A stretch of DNA of 64,000 nt from positions 28,393 through 92,392 of the forward strand of contig NZ_JAJUXH010000028.1 of NCBI RefSeq assembly GCF_021390245.1, in the 5' to 3' direction. The stretch comes from Dyadobacter sp. CY323 (lineage in GTDB: Bacteria; Bacteroidota; Bacteroidia; Cytophagales; Spirosomataceae). This document shows, one piece after another, positions 7,455 to 16,206 of the stretch (its first letter is position 1; every line of letters starts with the position of its first letter). The translations under genes and the position numbers were made by a program. Under the pieces are notes generated by a model. It worked only from the letters and a program-made list of their open reading frames with translations, made no database searches and had not been told where the DNA came from.

Positions 7455-8384
7455 ATGTCAAATCCATTGAGAATTATTTTTATGGGAACACCGGAATTTG
7501 CGGTCCCAAGTTTACAAAGTCTGGTCGAGGCTGATTCTAATGTTGTAGCCGTAGTAACTGTTCCCGATAAGCCCGCCGGAAGAGGTCAGAAGTCGACAGC
7601 CTCACCCGTCAAAATATATGCTGAACAGCGTGGAATCCCTGTTTTGCAGCCTGAAAAATTGAAAGACCCCGCGTTTCTGGAAGCTTTGAAATCGTATGAT
7701 GCGGACTTGCAGGTAGTGGTTGCTTTCCGGATGTTGCCAGAAGTAGTTTGGAATATGCCCGCAAAAGGTACGTTCAATCTGCATAGTTCGCTTTTGCCGC
7801 AATACCGCGGGGCGGCGCCGATCAACTGGGCGATTATCAACGGTGAAACGGAAACCGGCGTGACTACTTTTTTCATTGAAAAAGACATTGATACCGGCAA
7901 GATCATTTTCCAGGAAAAAGAGCCGATCCTGCCAACAGACAATGTAGGTACCTTATATGAGCGACTCATGTTGAAAGGAGCCGGGCTGGTAGTGCGGACT
8001 GTGGAAGCCATTGAGTATGGCAATTACCCGCAACAGCCGCAACAAGAAGCGGAAGTACTGAAATCGGCACCGAAAATTTTCCGCGAAACCTGTGAAATCA
8101 ACTGGAACAAGCCGGCTATCGAAATTCATAATTTTGTCCGCGGATTGTCGCCTTACCCAGCGGCCTGGACAATATTAAATGGACTTTCCTGTAAAATATT
8201 CGAAACGAGTGTGATCGAGAGCAGTGAGGAGGCGAATCCGGGCGACTTCCGCACAGATCATAAATCCACACTTCATTTCAAAACTTCGGATGGATGGCTC
8301 GCCATTGAAAACCTGCAGCTCGAAGGAAAGAAACGCATGAATACAGGCGATTTTTTAAGAGGATACCGTCTCGGCAACCAATAA
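7455..8384 (+). CDS. fmt: Methionyl-tRNA formyltransferase
   Basis: This cytoplasmic enzyme transfers a formyl group from 10-formyl-tetrahydrofolate to Met-tRNA(fMet), preparing the initiator tRNA. The 309-residue length is typical. The catalytic set appears as N108 and H110 in TFNLHSS, the loop SLLPQYRGAAPINWAI from 112, and D146 in KDIDTGKI. The C-terminal tRNA-binding domain follows from about 205. The start MSNPLRIIFMGTPEFAVP is the standard opening. folA begins 9 bases after the stop, so the two folate-linked genes form an operon. Confidence 0.97.
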   Translation: MSNPLRIIFMGTPEFAVPSLQSLVEADSNVVAVVTVPDKPAGRGQKSTASPVKIYAEQRGIPVLQPEKLKDPAFLEALKSYDADLQVVVAFRMLPEVVWNMPAKGTFNLHSSLLPQYRGAAPINWAIINGETETGVTTFFIEKDIDTGKIIFQEKEPILPTDNVGTLYERLMLKGAGLVVRTVEAIEYGNYPQQPQQEAEVLKSAPKIFRETCEINWNKPAIEIHNFVRGLSPYPAAWTILNGLSCKIFETSVIESSEEANPGDFRTDHKSTLHFKTSDGWLAIENLQLEGKKRMNTGDFLRGYRLGNQ

Positions 8385-8393
8385 TACCGCATT

Positions 8394-8894
8394 ATGCTAC
8401 TATCTATTATCGTCGCTGTTTCAGAAAATGGCGTAATCGGCAAAGAAAATCAACTTTTATGGCGGTTGCCTGACGATTTGAAACGTTTCAAACAGTTAAC
8501 CCTGAACCATCCGATGATCATGGGCCGGAAAACGTTTGAATCCATCGGCAAGCCACTTCCTGGACGTACATCAATCGTCATCACCCGAAATCCGGGCTTT
8601 ACATTTGACGGCATTATTATTGTGCATTCCTTGGAAGATGCCCTAGCAAAAGCCGCTGAAACAGGAACTGACGAGGTTTTTATCATTGGCGGGGGTGATT
8701 TGTATCAGCAGGCACAGCCCATTACCGACCGGCTGTATGTTACAGAAGTAAAAACGGTGATCGATGGTGACACCTATTTCAAAATCGATAACCCCTCTGC
8801 CTGGGTTGAGGCAGAACGCATTGTTCATGAGGCAGATGAGCGACATTTATTCGAATTTGATTTTGTAAATTATTTTAAAAAGCAGGATTTATAA
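8394..8894 (+). CDS. folA: Dihydrofolate reductase
   Basis: This enzyme reduces dihydrofolate to tetrahydrofolate with NADPH, feeding thymidylate and formyl-folate synthesis. At 166 residues it is the usual bacterial size. Features include AVSENGVIGKENQLLWRLP, acidic D28 in PDDLKRFK, MGRKTFESIG (43-52), PLPGRTSIVITR and the NADPH-binding IIGGGDLYQQ. It follows fmt by 9 bases. The pairing with fmt makes sense because Fmt uses formyl-tetrahydrofolate. Confidence 0.97.
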   Translation: MLLSIIVAVSENGVIGKENQLLWRLPDDLKRFKQLTLNHPMIMGRKTFESIGKPLPGRTSIVITRNPGFTFDGIIIVHSLEDALAKAAETGTDEVFIIGGGDLYQQAQPITDRLYVTEVKTVIDGDTYFKIDNPSAWVEAERIVHEADERHLFEFDFVNYFKKQDL

Positions 8895-8938
8895 GTAATT
8901 TTGTGACTTGGTAACCCTCAGTGACTCTGACATCAGTA

Positions 8939-10030
8939 ATGCAAGTAGAAGTAGAAACCCTCATCATTGAACTTACGACTTCCTCATTTGATAAACGTCC
9001 GGTATATATCACCGGTAATTTTTGTAAATGGTTGCCCGACCTGGAAGCTTTTCGGATGACAGAAGTTAGTCCGGGCAATTACGTTTTTCAATTTCCCGAA
9101 AATCTTGAACTTACAGGGCCGCTTGAATACAAATATACCCGGGGTGGCTGGGACCAGGTGGAACTGGACCGTTTCGGGAAACCTTATGGAAACCGTGTTG
9201 TGGAAAAAAACGAAGGCGTAAAAAAAGACACTGTCATTCGCTGGCAGACTGATATCTCCAAAAAAACGGACTTATCACCGATTTTGGAGATCGTGTCGGA
9301 GGAGTTTGAGATACCGCAACTGAAAAAAACCAGGCGCATTCAGGTCTTGCTTCCACACGATTATTACGACAGACCAGATCTTAGTTTCCCTGTTTTGTAT
9401 ATGACCGATGGCCAGAATTTATTTGGCGAAGGTTCGGAATACGGGAACTGGAACATTGATAAAAGCCTGGCAAAACTGGCCAAAGAACAGAAAGGTGGTG
9501 TGATCATTGTTGCAATCGATCACGGAAACGAGCAGCGGATCAACGAATTTTCACCTTATAACAATCCGAAATGGGGTAAAGGTTTAGGTGAACAATTCAT
9601 GCGGTTTATCTCCGAAACACTAAAACCTCACATCGACTCCAAATACAGAACAAAGCGCGACAGACTGAATACGGGCATCGGCGGCAGTTCCGTAGGTGGC
9701 CTCCTGAGTTTATACGCAGCCTTAATGTTCCCGCAAGTATTCGGCAGATTAATGGTATTCTCGCCGTCGTTATGGATGTCCCAACGCGTATTTTTTGATG
9801 CTATACACTTTTTTGAGCCATTCGAATCACGTATTTACCTATACGCGGGCGGCAAAGAAGGAGCGAACATGCTTCCAAACGTCACCAAACTTCGCGAAAC
9901 GCTCGAAACGCAAGCTTTCGGTTACGACCGCGTAAAAATCAAAGCCTCCATCGACCCAAAAGGCCAACACGACGAGAAGCAATGGAGCAAAGAGTTTCCA
10001 TTGGCTTTAAAATGGCTGTTTTTCGAGTGA
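8939..10030 (+). CDS. Esterase (EsteraseD/Fes fold) with N-terminal starch-binding-like domain
   Basis: This is a two-domain protein. Residues about 1-90 look like a CBM20/CBM48-type beta domain (VYITGNFCKWLP...EYKYTRGGWDQVELD). From about 110 it is an alpha/beta-hydrolase of the enterochelin-esterase/EsteraseD type: VLLPHDYY, VLYMTDGQNLF, the nucleophile elbow GGSSVGG and a late His in KGQHDE. No signal peptide is present, so it is probably cytoplasmic. The ATG at 8939 is preferred over an in-frame GTG at 8921. Its last 24 bases overlap the end of the convergent kinase gene. The substrate is unknown; a sugar ester is a guess. Confidence 0.82.
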   Translation: MQVEVETLIIELTTSSFDKRPVYITGNFCKWLPDLEAFRMTEVSPGNYVFQFPENLELTGPLEYKYTRGGWDQVELDRFGKPYGNRVVEKNEGVKKDTVIRWQTDISKKTDLSPILEIVSEEFEIPQLKKTRRIQVLLPHDYYDRPDLSFPVLYMTDGQNLFGEGSEYGNWNIDKSLAKLAKEQKGGVIIVAIDHGNEQRINEFSPYNNPKWGKGLGEQFMRFISETLKPHIDSKYRTKRDRLNTGIGGSSVGGLLSLYAALMFPQVFGRLMVFSPSLWMSQRVFFDAIHFFEPFESRIYLYAGGKEGANMLPNVTKLRETLETQAFGYDRVKIKASIDPKGQHDEKQWSKEFPLALKWLFFE

Positions 10031-11029
10031 ACTAAAATCGCAATAAAGACCGATCCACTTCTTCATTAACGCGACTCTTTGCTTCTTAAATGTTGGGCCA
10101 AAGAAGGTGTTGGACCAGTCTTCGTATTGCAGTTGGTAAAATTCGAAGAAGAATAGCCAGAATGCATATCCAAGATAGGGAATCGCTTCAATTTCTGCGT
10201 CGGACAATGGCCTTACCTCCCGGTAAGCCGTTATAAATTGGGCAAACTGCCTGTCAGCTTCCTCCTTGGTGAGAAATTTGTGCTCGACCTCAAAGAAGAA
10301 GTGAACAAAAAAGCTCATCAGATCATTGGCGAGCACGCCTTTTCCCGCAAAGTCAAAATCAAAAAAAGTGACCAGGTCATTTTCATCGAAATGGAAGTTT
10401 TTCGGCAGGAAATCGTAGTGGCAGTACCCATAACTGAATTTTGAAAGGTCAAACTGACTGAGTTTGGCAATTACCTTTTGGGTTGTTTCCTTTAAATAGG
10501 CGTATTCATCAGGTAATTCGACAAATGCAGGCTTGATGTTTTCTAAAGGCCCGATCAGTGTCGTTTGAACGTCATAGACTCTTCTCGGAAACTGCAGTTC
10601 TATCTCAGACGTAATGTTGTGGATAAACGCCATTTCCTGACCGATGATCCTAAGGCGCTTTTCTGTGAGATCCCGCGTGAACTTCCCCGGAGCGAAGTTG
10701 AACAGAATCCCATAACGGGTTCCTTCGGCCGCATTAAAAGATTGTAGCTGATTTCCCGCAAGGTCACTGATCGGGTAAGCGACTTTTGCGCCTCGCTCTT
10801 TTAGAATCGTAAGCAACTCAGCCTCCGCTTTTATCTCATCTACATGGCGATGCGCATCCCGGTAAAGCTTGAAAATGTATTTATCAGACTCCCCTTCCAG
10901 CACGTACGTATCACTTACGTTGCGTGTCAGGAACTTGCAGATAACTTCGCCCAAACCATAAGCTTTCCCAAGAAACTCACCCAAAGCCAGGGAAGATAAT
11001 GTTGAATATTGAGTTGGAAAAACAGACAT
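10007..11029 (-). CDS. Aminoglycoside-phosphotransferase-fold kinase
   Basis: This cytoplasmic kinase of the APH/choline-kinase superfamily has 340 residues. The catalytic loop is CHYDFLPKNFHF (H204, D206, N211) and the metal-binding motif is FFDFDFAG (D224, D226). A nucleotide-binding lysine is likely K54 in YIFKLYR. Bacterial members act on small molecules such as homoserine, choline or antibiotics, or on proteins (SrkA); which applies here cannot be told. The gene ends inside the convergent esterase gene. The hslU terminator lies just upstream, so it probably has its own promoter in the remaining 30 bases or reads through from hslU. Confidence 0.85.
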   Translation of the reverse strand: MSVFPTQYSTLSSLALGEFLGKAYGLGEVICKFLTRNVSDTYVLEGESDKYIFKLYRDAHRHVDEIKAEAELLTILKERGAKVAYPISDLAGNQLQSFNAAEGTRYGILFNFAPGKFTRDLTEKRLRIIGQEMAFIHNITSEIELQFPRRVYDVQTTLIGPLENIKPAFVELPDEYAYLKETTQKVIAKLSQFDLSKFSYGYCHYDFLPKNFHFDENDLVTFFDFDFAGKGVLANDLMSFFVHFFFEVEHKFLTKEEADRQFAQFITAYREVRPLSDAEIEAIPYLGYAFWLFFFEFYQLQYEDWSNTFFGPTFKKQRVALMKKWIGLYCDFSSLEKQPF

Positions 11030-11057
11030 TGCGAAATTGTGGTTAAATCACAAAAAA

Positions 11058-11084
11058 GGGACGCACAAATATACTGTGCGCCCC
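11058..11084 (-). terminator. hslU intrinsic terminator
   Basis: GGGACGCACA (11058-11067) pairs with TGTGCGCCCC (11075-11084), a 10-bp GC-rich stem with one wobble and a 7-base loop. Read leftward a six-base T run follows (11052-11057). It sits 33 bases after the hslU stop. Confidence 0.85.
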
Positions 11085-11091
11085 CAAAAAA

Positions 11092-11119
11092 CATTTCACA
11101 TCTCACAACTCACATCTCA
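11092..11119 (-). repeat. Heptamer tandem array, TGTGAGA type, overlapping hslU stop
   Basis: The + strand units are CATTTCA, CATCTCA, CAACTCA and CATCTCA. On the - strand they read TGTGAGA-like, the same family as arrays at 15010-15044 and 63804-63838. The last three bases of the array (11117-11119) are the TGA stop codon of hslU, so the repeat has run up to or into the gene end. Confidence 0.85.
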
Positions 11120-12508
11120 CAAAATATACTGGCTCAAATCTCTGTTCTTGATCAAATGGGACAATTTCTCGGAAACCATTTCAGCTGTGATCACGATATG
11201 AGAATCGGCGCCGATCACGTCCGGAACGTCGAACATAAAATCGTTCAGGAGCAAACTCATCACCGTTTGTAATCGCCGGGCACCGATATTTTCCACTTCG
11301 CTGTTAACTTCAAAAGCAATTTTCGCCATCTCGCGGATCGCGCCGTCTTCGAATTCCAGCTCCACACCCTCCGACTCCATCATCGCCTGATATTGCTTCG
11401 TCAATGCATTTTTCGGCGCTTTCAGAATTTGATAAAAATCTCCCTCGGTCAGACTATTCAGCTCCACCCGGATCGGAAAACGTCCCTGCAACTCTGGGAT
11501 CAGATCTGATGGTTTTGACACGTGAAATGCACCCGCAGCCACGAACAAAATATGGTCTGTATTGATCACACCATGCTTGGTATTCACCGCGCTGCCTTCC
11601 ACGATAGGTAGTAAGTCACGTTGTACACCTTCGCGGCTCACGTCCGGGCCGCCGCCTCCGCCGGAACGGCTGGAAGCCACTTTGTCTATTTCATCAATAA
11701 AAATAATCCCCAGGTTTTCCGCCTTTTTAATGGCTTCTACCTTCACCTCGTCCATATCGATCAATTTCGAAGCCTCCTCGTCCAGTAAAATTTTCCTCGC
11801 TTCTTCCACCGTCACTTTCCTCTTTTTTCCACGTCTCGGCATCATATTCCCGATCATTTCCTGAATGTTCATCATGGAAACATCGTCCACCGAGCCGCCG
11901 ATCATGCCTACGCTCGGGGCCTGGTTTTGCTGCACCTCAATTTCAATTTTACGACTGTCCAGTTCACCGTTTCTGATCTTTTCACGAAAACGTTCTCGGG
12001 TGCGCTGGTTGAGTTCAGCATCGTCTTCCGGCATGGCATCGGAGCCATTGTCCGTTTTAATTCTCGCTGCCGATCCGTGCACGGGCGGAATCAATGCGTC
12101 AAGTATAATGTCTTCAACTGCCTGTTCTGCCTTGATCTTCACTTCCTCTTTTTTCTGCGTCCGCACCATTCCCACAGCCTGCTCCACAAGGTCGCGGACC
12201 ATGCTTTCCACATCGCGGCCCACATACCCTACCTCGGTAAATTTCGACGCTTCCACTTTTACGAAAGGCGCATCGGCAATTTTTGCTAGCCGGCGGGCGA
12301 TCTCCGTTTTACCGACTCCCGTGGCACCGATCATCAGAATATTATTTGGGATAATTTCCCTTTGTATATCTGCAGGACTGTTCATTCGCCTCCACCGGTT
12401 CCGCAATGCAATGGCAACATTACGTTTTGCGTCATTTTGTCCGATTATGTATTGATCCAGTTCAAAAACGATTTGACGTGGCGTCAGGCGATCTAAGTGT
12501 TCTGTCAT
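11117..12508 (-). CDS. hslU: HslU (ClpY) ATPase subunit of HslUV protease
   Basis: HslU is the AAA+ unfoldase that feeds proteins into the HslV peptidase in the cytoplasm. At 463 residues it is normal. Visible are the Walker A GATGVGKT (61-68), the pore loop GYVGRD (94-99), the Walker B IIFIDEIDK (268-276), a variable acidic I-domain (about 120-230) and the sensor region EVNSEVENIGARRLQ. The C-terminal tail SQYIL resembles the tail that inserts into HslV to activate it. hslV is not adjacent, so it must be elsewhere. The stop codon is supplied by a heptamer repeat. Confidence 0.97.
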   Translation of the reverse strand: MTEHLDRLTPRQIVFELDQYIIGQNDAKRNVAIALRNRWRRMNSPADIQREIIPNNILMIGATGVGKTEIARRLAKIADAPFVKVEASKFTEVGYVGRDVESMVRDLVEQAVGMVRTQKKEEVKIKAEQAVEDIILDALIPPVHGSAARIKTDNGSDAMPEDDAELNQRTRERFREKIRNGELDSRKIEIEVQQNQAPSVGMIGGSVDDVSMMNIQEMIGNMMPRRGKKRKVTVEEARKILLDEEASKLIDMDEVKVEAIKKAENLGIIFIDEIDKVASSRSGGGGGPDVSREGVQRDLLPIVEGSAVNTKHGVINTDHILFVAAGAFHVSKPSDLIPELQGRFPIRVELNSLTEGDFYQILKAPKNALTKQYQAMMESEGVELEFEDGAIREMAKIAFEVNSEVENIGARRLQTVMSLLLNDFMFDVPDVIGADSHIVITAEMVSEKLSHLIKNRDLSQYIL

Positions 12509-12666
12509 TGTGATTTATAGCGATACGTAACTTGAATGATAACTTCCCTGATGGGCAGGGATTGCTTTTTTAAACGGTATAAAGAACTATGCCGGTACAA
12601 ATTGTCAGGTTAAATCCGCCAGTTGTATTTCTTTGAGCACTTTCACTTTTGTTAGCCGACCTTCCT

Positions 12667-12674
12667 TACATTTG
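12667..12674 (+). promoter_or_regulatory. Candidate -7 box for GH92 gene
   Basis: TACATTTG matches the Bacteroidota -7 consensus TAnnTTTG, 48 bases before the GH92 ATG. No TTTG is at the ideal -33 distance (one lies 15 bases upstream). Chance matches are expected about once per 4 kb per strand, so position is the main support. Confidence 0.4.
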
Positions 12675-12722
12675 TTCATTCGTGTTTATCCCCCAAAATC
12701 AAGATAAAGAATTGCACTAACG

Positions 12723-15002
12723 ATGAAAATCCGATACATTTTCTTTGCATTAATTCTTAATACCTCCCTACTCTTCGGACAAGCTGCCACTCGGCCCAAT
12801 CCGGTTGATTTGGTGAATACATTAATGGGCACGCAGTCCAAATTCAGCTTGTCTGCAGGTAACACATACCCCGCCATTGCATTACCCTGGGGAATGAATT
12901 TCTGGATGCCGCAAACCGGCAAAATGGGTGACGGTTGGAGCTATATGTATGACGCCGAAAAGATCCGGGGGTTCAAGCAAACGCACCAGCCCAGTCCGTG
13001 GATCAACGATTACGGCCAATTTTCGATCCTTCCGATGACCGGAAAAATGAAGATCGATGAAGAATCCCGCGCGAGCTGGTTTTCACACAAAGCCGAGATT
13101 GCCAAACCGCATTATTACAAGGTATACCTGGCCGACTACGACGTTACCACCGAGATCACCCCGACCGAACGTGCCGCGCAATTCCGTTTCACATTCCCGA
13201 AAGCTGACAGTTCCTATGTGCTCGTAGACGCATTTGACCGCGGATCTTACATTAAAATCATCCCGGCTGAACGGAAAATCATGGGTTATACCACCAAAAA
13301 CAGCGGCGGCGTTCCTGCTAATTTCAAAAACTATTTTGTACTGGTTTTCGACAAAGCATTTACATTCTCTTCCGCATTTCGCGGCAAACAACTGGCAAAA
13401 GATACACTCGAACTGAAAGCCGGTCACGTTGGGGCAGTGGTTGGTTTTAGTACGAAAAAGGGTGAACAGGTGGGTGTAAAAGTAGCTTCGTCGTTCATCA
13501 GTCCCGAGCAGGCCGAGCTGAACCTGACCCGCGAACTCGGCAAAGACAGTTTTGATGTAACCAAAGAAAAAGGCGAAAAAGAGTGGAATAAGGAATTATC
13601 TCGCATTCAGGTCGAAGGCGATAACATCGATCAGATCCGGACTTTCTATTCGTGTCTTTACCGCGTTCTCCTTTTCCCGCGGAAGTTTTATGAATTTGAT
13701 AAAACAAACAAGATAGTCCATTACAGCCCGTATAATGGTGAAGTTCGTCCGGGTTATATGTTTACGGACAATGGTTTCTGGGATACATTCCGTGCCGTTT
13801 TTCCATTTTTTACTTTAATGTACCCGACATTGAATTCACACATTATGGAGGGTTTGGCCAATGCATACGACGAAAGCGGTTACCTGCCCGAGTGGGCCAG
13901 CCCCGGCCACCGCGATTGTATGATCGGATCGAACTCGGCTTCGCTCATTGCCGATTCGTATGTGAAGGGTATTCGTGGGTATGACATTAATAAATTGTAC
14001 GAGGCTATCATTAAAAACACGGAAAACGCGGGCCCTGTAAGTTCCGTGGGACGTTTCGGGCACGAATATTATAATGACCTCGGCTACGTACCTTATGATG
14101 TAAAAGTCAATGAAAATGTGGCCCGGACTTTGGAATATGCCTATGCCGACTTTTGCATTTCTCAATTGGGTAAGGCATTGAAAAAGCCGCAAAAAGAAGT
14201 GGACTTGTATCTCAAAAGAAGCCAGAACTATAAAAATGTGTTTGATCCTGAAACGAAATGGATGCGCGGGAAAATGAAAGACGGTAAGTTTCAGAGTCCA
14301 TTTAATCCATTCAAATGGGGCGATGCGTTCACCGAAGGAAACAGCATTCACTACACCTGGTCGGTATTTCAGGATGTAAAAGGTTTGATCGGATTGGTTG
14401 GCGGACGAGAAGCATTTGTACAAAAACTGGATACGGTTTTTACATTACCTCCGATCTTCGACGACAGCTACTACGGTTTCCCGATCCACGAGATCCGCGA
14501 AATGCAGATCATGAATATGGGTAACTATGCACACGGCAACCAGCCGATCCAGCACATGATCTACCTTTACAATTACGCCGGCGCACCCGACAAAACACAA
14601 TATTGGTCGCGTGAGGTAATGCGGAAATTATACCAGGCGACCCCAGACGGCTATTGCGGCGACGAAGACAATGGACAGACTTCTGCCTGGTACGTTTTTT
14701 CTTCACTTGGATTTTACCCGGTCACTCCGGGAACAACACAATACGTGATCGGCTCGCCGCTGTTCAAAAAAGCGACATTAACGATGGAAGACGGTAAGAA
14801 ATTTGTAGTTCAGGCCCCGGCGAGCAGCGACACGAATATGTACGTTCAAGGAGCGACGTTGAACGGAAAACCATACGAGAACACGTATTTAGAACATGCG
14901 GATATTCAAAAAGGAGGTTCAGTACAATTTAATATGACCAGCAAACCATCAAAAACCTGGGGAACAAAGCCAGAAGCAGCACCGTTTTCGCTGACGAAGT
15001 AG
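12723..15002 (+). CDS. GH92 family alpha-mannosidase, secreted
   Basis: This is a 759-residue glycoside hydrolase of family 92, calcium-dependent exo-alpha-mannosidases common in Bacteroidota glycan-degrading loci. A cleavable signal peptide (MKIRYIFFALILNTSLLFGQA) sends it to the periplasm or surface. The N-terminal beta-sandwich begins NPVDLVNTLMG. The catalytic (alpha/alpha)6 domain has HGNQP (604-608) and the acidic cluster GYCGDEDNGQ (643-652), matching the family's active-site loops. It probably trims mannose from glycoproteins or yeast mannan; the linkage cannot be told. No SusC/D pair is adjacent. No ordinary terminator follows; instead heptamer arrays occupy the whole downstream gap. 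Confidence 0.95.
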   Translation: MKIRYIFFALILNTSLLFGQAATRPNPVDLVNTLMGTQSKFSLSAGNTYPAIALPWGMNFWMPQTGKMGDGWSYMYDAEKIRGFKQTHQPSPWINDYGQFSILPMTGKMKIDEESRASWFSHKAEIAKPHYYKVYLADYDVTTEITPTERAAQFRFTFPKADSSYVLVDAFDRGSYIKIIPAERKIMGYTTKNSGGVPANFKNYFVLVFDKAFTFSSAFRGKQLAKDTLELKAGHVGAVVGFSTKKGEQVGVKVASSFISPEQAELNLTRELGKDSFDVTKEKGEKEWNKELSRIQVEGDNIDQIRTFYSCLYRVLLFPRKFYEFDKTNKIVHYSPYNGEVRPGYMFTDNGFWDTFRAVFPFFTLMYPTLNSHIMEGLANAYDESGYLPEWASPGHRDCMIGSNSASLIADSYVKGIRGYDINKLYEAIIKNTENAGPVSSVGRFGHEYYNDLGYVPYDVKVNENVARTLEYAYADFCISQLGKALKKPQKEVDLYLKRSQNYKNVFDPETKWMRGKMKDGKFQSPFNPFKWGDAFTEGNSIHYTWSVFQDVKGLIGLVGGREAFVQKLDTVFTLPPIFDDSYYGFPIHEIREMQIMNMGNYAHGNQPIQHMIYLYNYAGAPDKTQYWSREVMRKLYQATPDGYCGDEDNGQTSAWYVFSSLGFYPVTPGTTQYVIGSPLFKKATLTMEDGKKFVVQAPASSDTNMYVQGATLNGKPYENTYLEHADIQKGGSVQFNMTSKPSKTWGTKPEAAPFSLTK

Positions 15003-15009
15003 GTGTGGC

Positions 15010-15044
15010 ATGTGAGATGCCAGATGTGAAATGTGAGATGTAAG
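15010..15044 (+). repeat. Heptamer tandem array, ATGTGAG type (5 units)
   Basis: Units are ATGTGAG, ATGCCAG, ATGTGAA, ATGTGAG, ATGTAAG. The array starts 7 bases after the GH92 stop. It can pair with the next array: 15026-15043 against 15054-15071 matches at 15 of 18 positions with a 10-base loop. Confidence 0.88.
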
Positions 15045-15055
15045 CCATTAGCTTT

Positions 15056-15106
15056 ACTTTTCACTTTTCACTTTTCACTTTTCACTTTTCACTTTTCACT
15101 TTTTTC
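15056..15106 (-). repeat. Heptamer tandem array, ACTTTTC type (6 perfect units plus partial)
   Basis: Six identical units ACTTTTC (15056-15097) are followed by a degenerate one. On the - strand they read GAAAAGT/GTGAAAA, a relative of the GTGAGAT family, so this array is inverted relative to the one before it. Perfect copies suggest recent expansion and possible length variation. Confidence 0.92.
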
Positions 15107-15134
15107 ACACTGATTTAATAGTTCAAACAAAAAA

Positions 15135-15169
15135 GGCAGACGGCCGAAAGCCGAAAGCCGATAGCCTAT
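15135..15169 (+). repeat. Heptamer tandem array, AGCCGAA type, abutting a start codon
   Basis: Units are GGCAGAC, GGCCGAA, AGCCGAA, AGCCGAT, AGCCTAT. The last unit ends at base 15169 and the aldo/keto reductase ATG begins at 15170, so the array makes up the whole ribosome-binding region of that gene. Confidence 0.85.
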
Positions 15170-16183
15170 ATGCAATATCGAAAAGTAGCAACCTCAGACC
15201 ATCCCGAAAAATCGGATCTTGAATTGTCAGTAATCACATTTGGAGCCTGGGCGGCTGGGGGCTGGATGTGGGGTGGAACGGAACGAAGTGAGGCGGTAAA
15301 AGCAATCCGCGACTCGTACGAAGTCGGCGTTACCTCCATTGATACGGCGCCGATTTACGGGCAGGGATTAAGTGAAGAGATTGTCGGAGAAGCCATTAAA
15401 GAGTTTCCGCGCGATAAAGTCCAGATCCTTACGAAATTCGGAATGCGCTGGGACCTGACGAACGGTGATTTTGCAATGCATAGCAAAGACAATGCAGGAA
15501 ACGACATTGATATTTACAAATACGCTGCAAAAGACAGCATTATCAAAGAATGTGAAGACAGCCTGAAACGTCTCGGCACCGATTATATTGACCTGTACCA
15601 AATCCATTGGCACGATAAAACAACGCCGATCCAAGAAACCATGGAGGCTGTAAGCCAGCTGATTACGCAGGGAAAAGTGCGGTATGCCGGGGTTTGCAAT
15701 TACGATGCCGCATTAATGCGCGAGGCTTCGCAATACATCAATCTGGCTTCGGATCAGGTACCTTACAGCATGGTAAAACGCGGCATTGAGGCGGAGCTGG
15801 TACCTTATTGCATTGAGCATGAAAAAGCGATCCTGGCATACAGTCCGCTGGAAAGAGGTTTGCTGACCGGCAAAATGAAGCCCGGACATCAGTTCGCAAA
15901 AGATGATCACCGCGCATCGCTTTATTTTTACAAAGATGAAAACCTGACACGGGTAAGTGATTTTCTGGATCAGATAAAACCGTTGGCGGACGAAAAAAAT
16001 GCCAGTATCAGTCAGCTGGTGTTACGCTGGACTTTGGACCAACCCGGGATCACGATCGCATTAGTCGGCGCCAGGGATTCAAAACAAGCTTTGCAAAATG
16101 CCGCGGCAGCAGATATCAAGCTGACTCCCGATGAGATCACTTTCATTACAGAACACCTGAACAAATTAGAATTAGTTAAATAG
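15170..16183 (+). CDS. Aldo/keto reductase
   Basis: This cytoplasmic NADPH-dependent oxidoreductase has 337 residues and a TIM-barrel fold. The catalytic tetrad is D58 and Y63 in DTAPIYGQG, K89 in ILTKFG and H146 in YQIHWHD. The C-terminal cofactor region has ALVGARDSKQALQNAAA. The substrate is unknown; AKR relatives of this type act on sugars or small aldehydes. The sugar dehydrogenase starts 23 bases downstream on the same strand, so the three genes to 17796 may be one transcript. The 5' flank is a heptamer array with no visible promoter box. Confidence 0.93.
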   Translation: MQYRKVATSDHPEKSDLELSVITFGAWAAGGWMWGGTERSEAVKAIRDSYEVGVTSIDTAPIYGQGLSEEIVGEAIKEFPRDKVQILTKFGMRWDLTNGDFAMHSKDNAGNDIDIYKYAAKDSIIKECEDSLKRLGTDYIDLYQIHWHDKTTPIQETMEAVSQLITQGKVRYAGVCNYDAALMREASQYINLASDQVPYSMVKRGIEAELVPYCIEHEKAILAYSPLERGLLTGKMKPGHQFAKDDHRASLYFYKDENLTRVSDFLDQIKPLADEKNASISQLVLRWTLDQPGITIALVGARDSKQALQNAAAADIKLTPDEITFITEHLNKLELVK

Positions 16184-16206
16184 AAACCTCGTATTCACCA
16201 TACTTT

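Noticed and set aside
11865..12455. 196-codon rightward frame opposite hslU
   Set aside because: It is a serine-rich shadow of HslU coding DNA with no support.
15010..15169. CRISPR array
   Set aside because: The repeats are contiguous 7-base units without spacers, and no cas genes are present.
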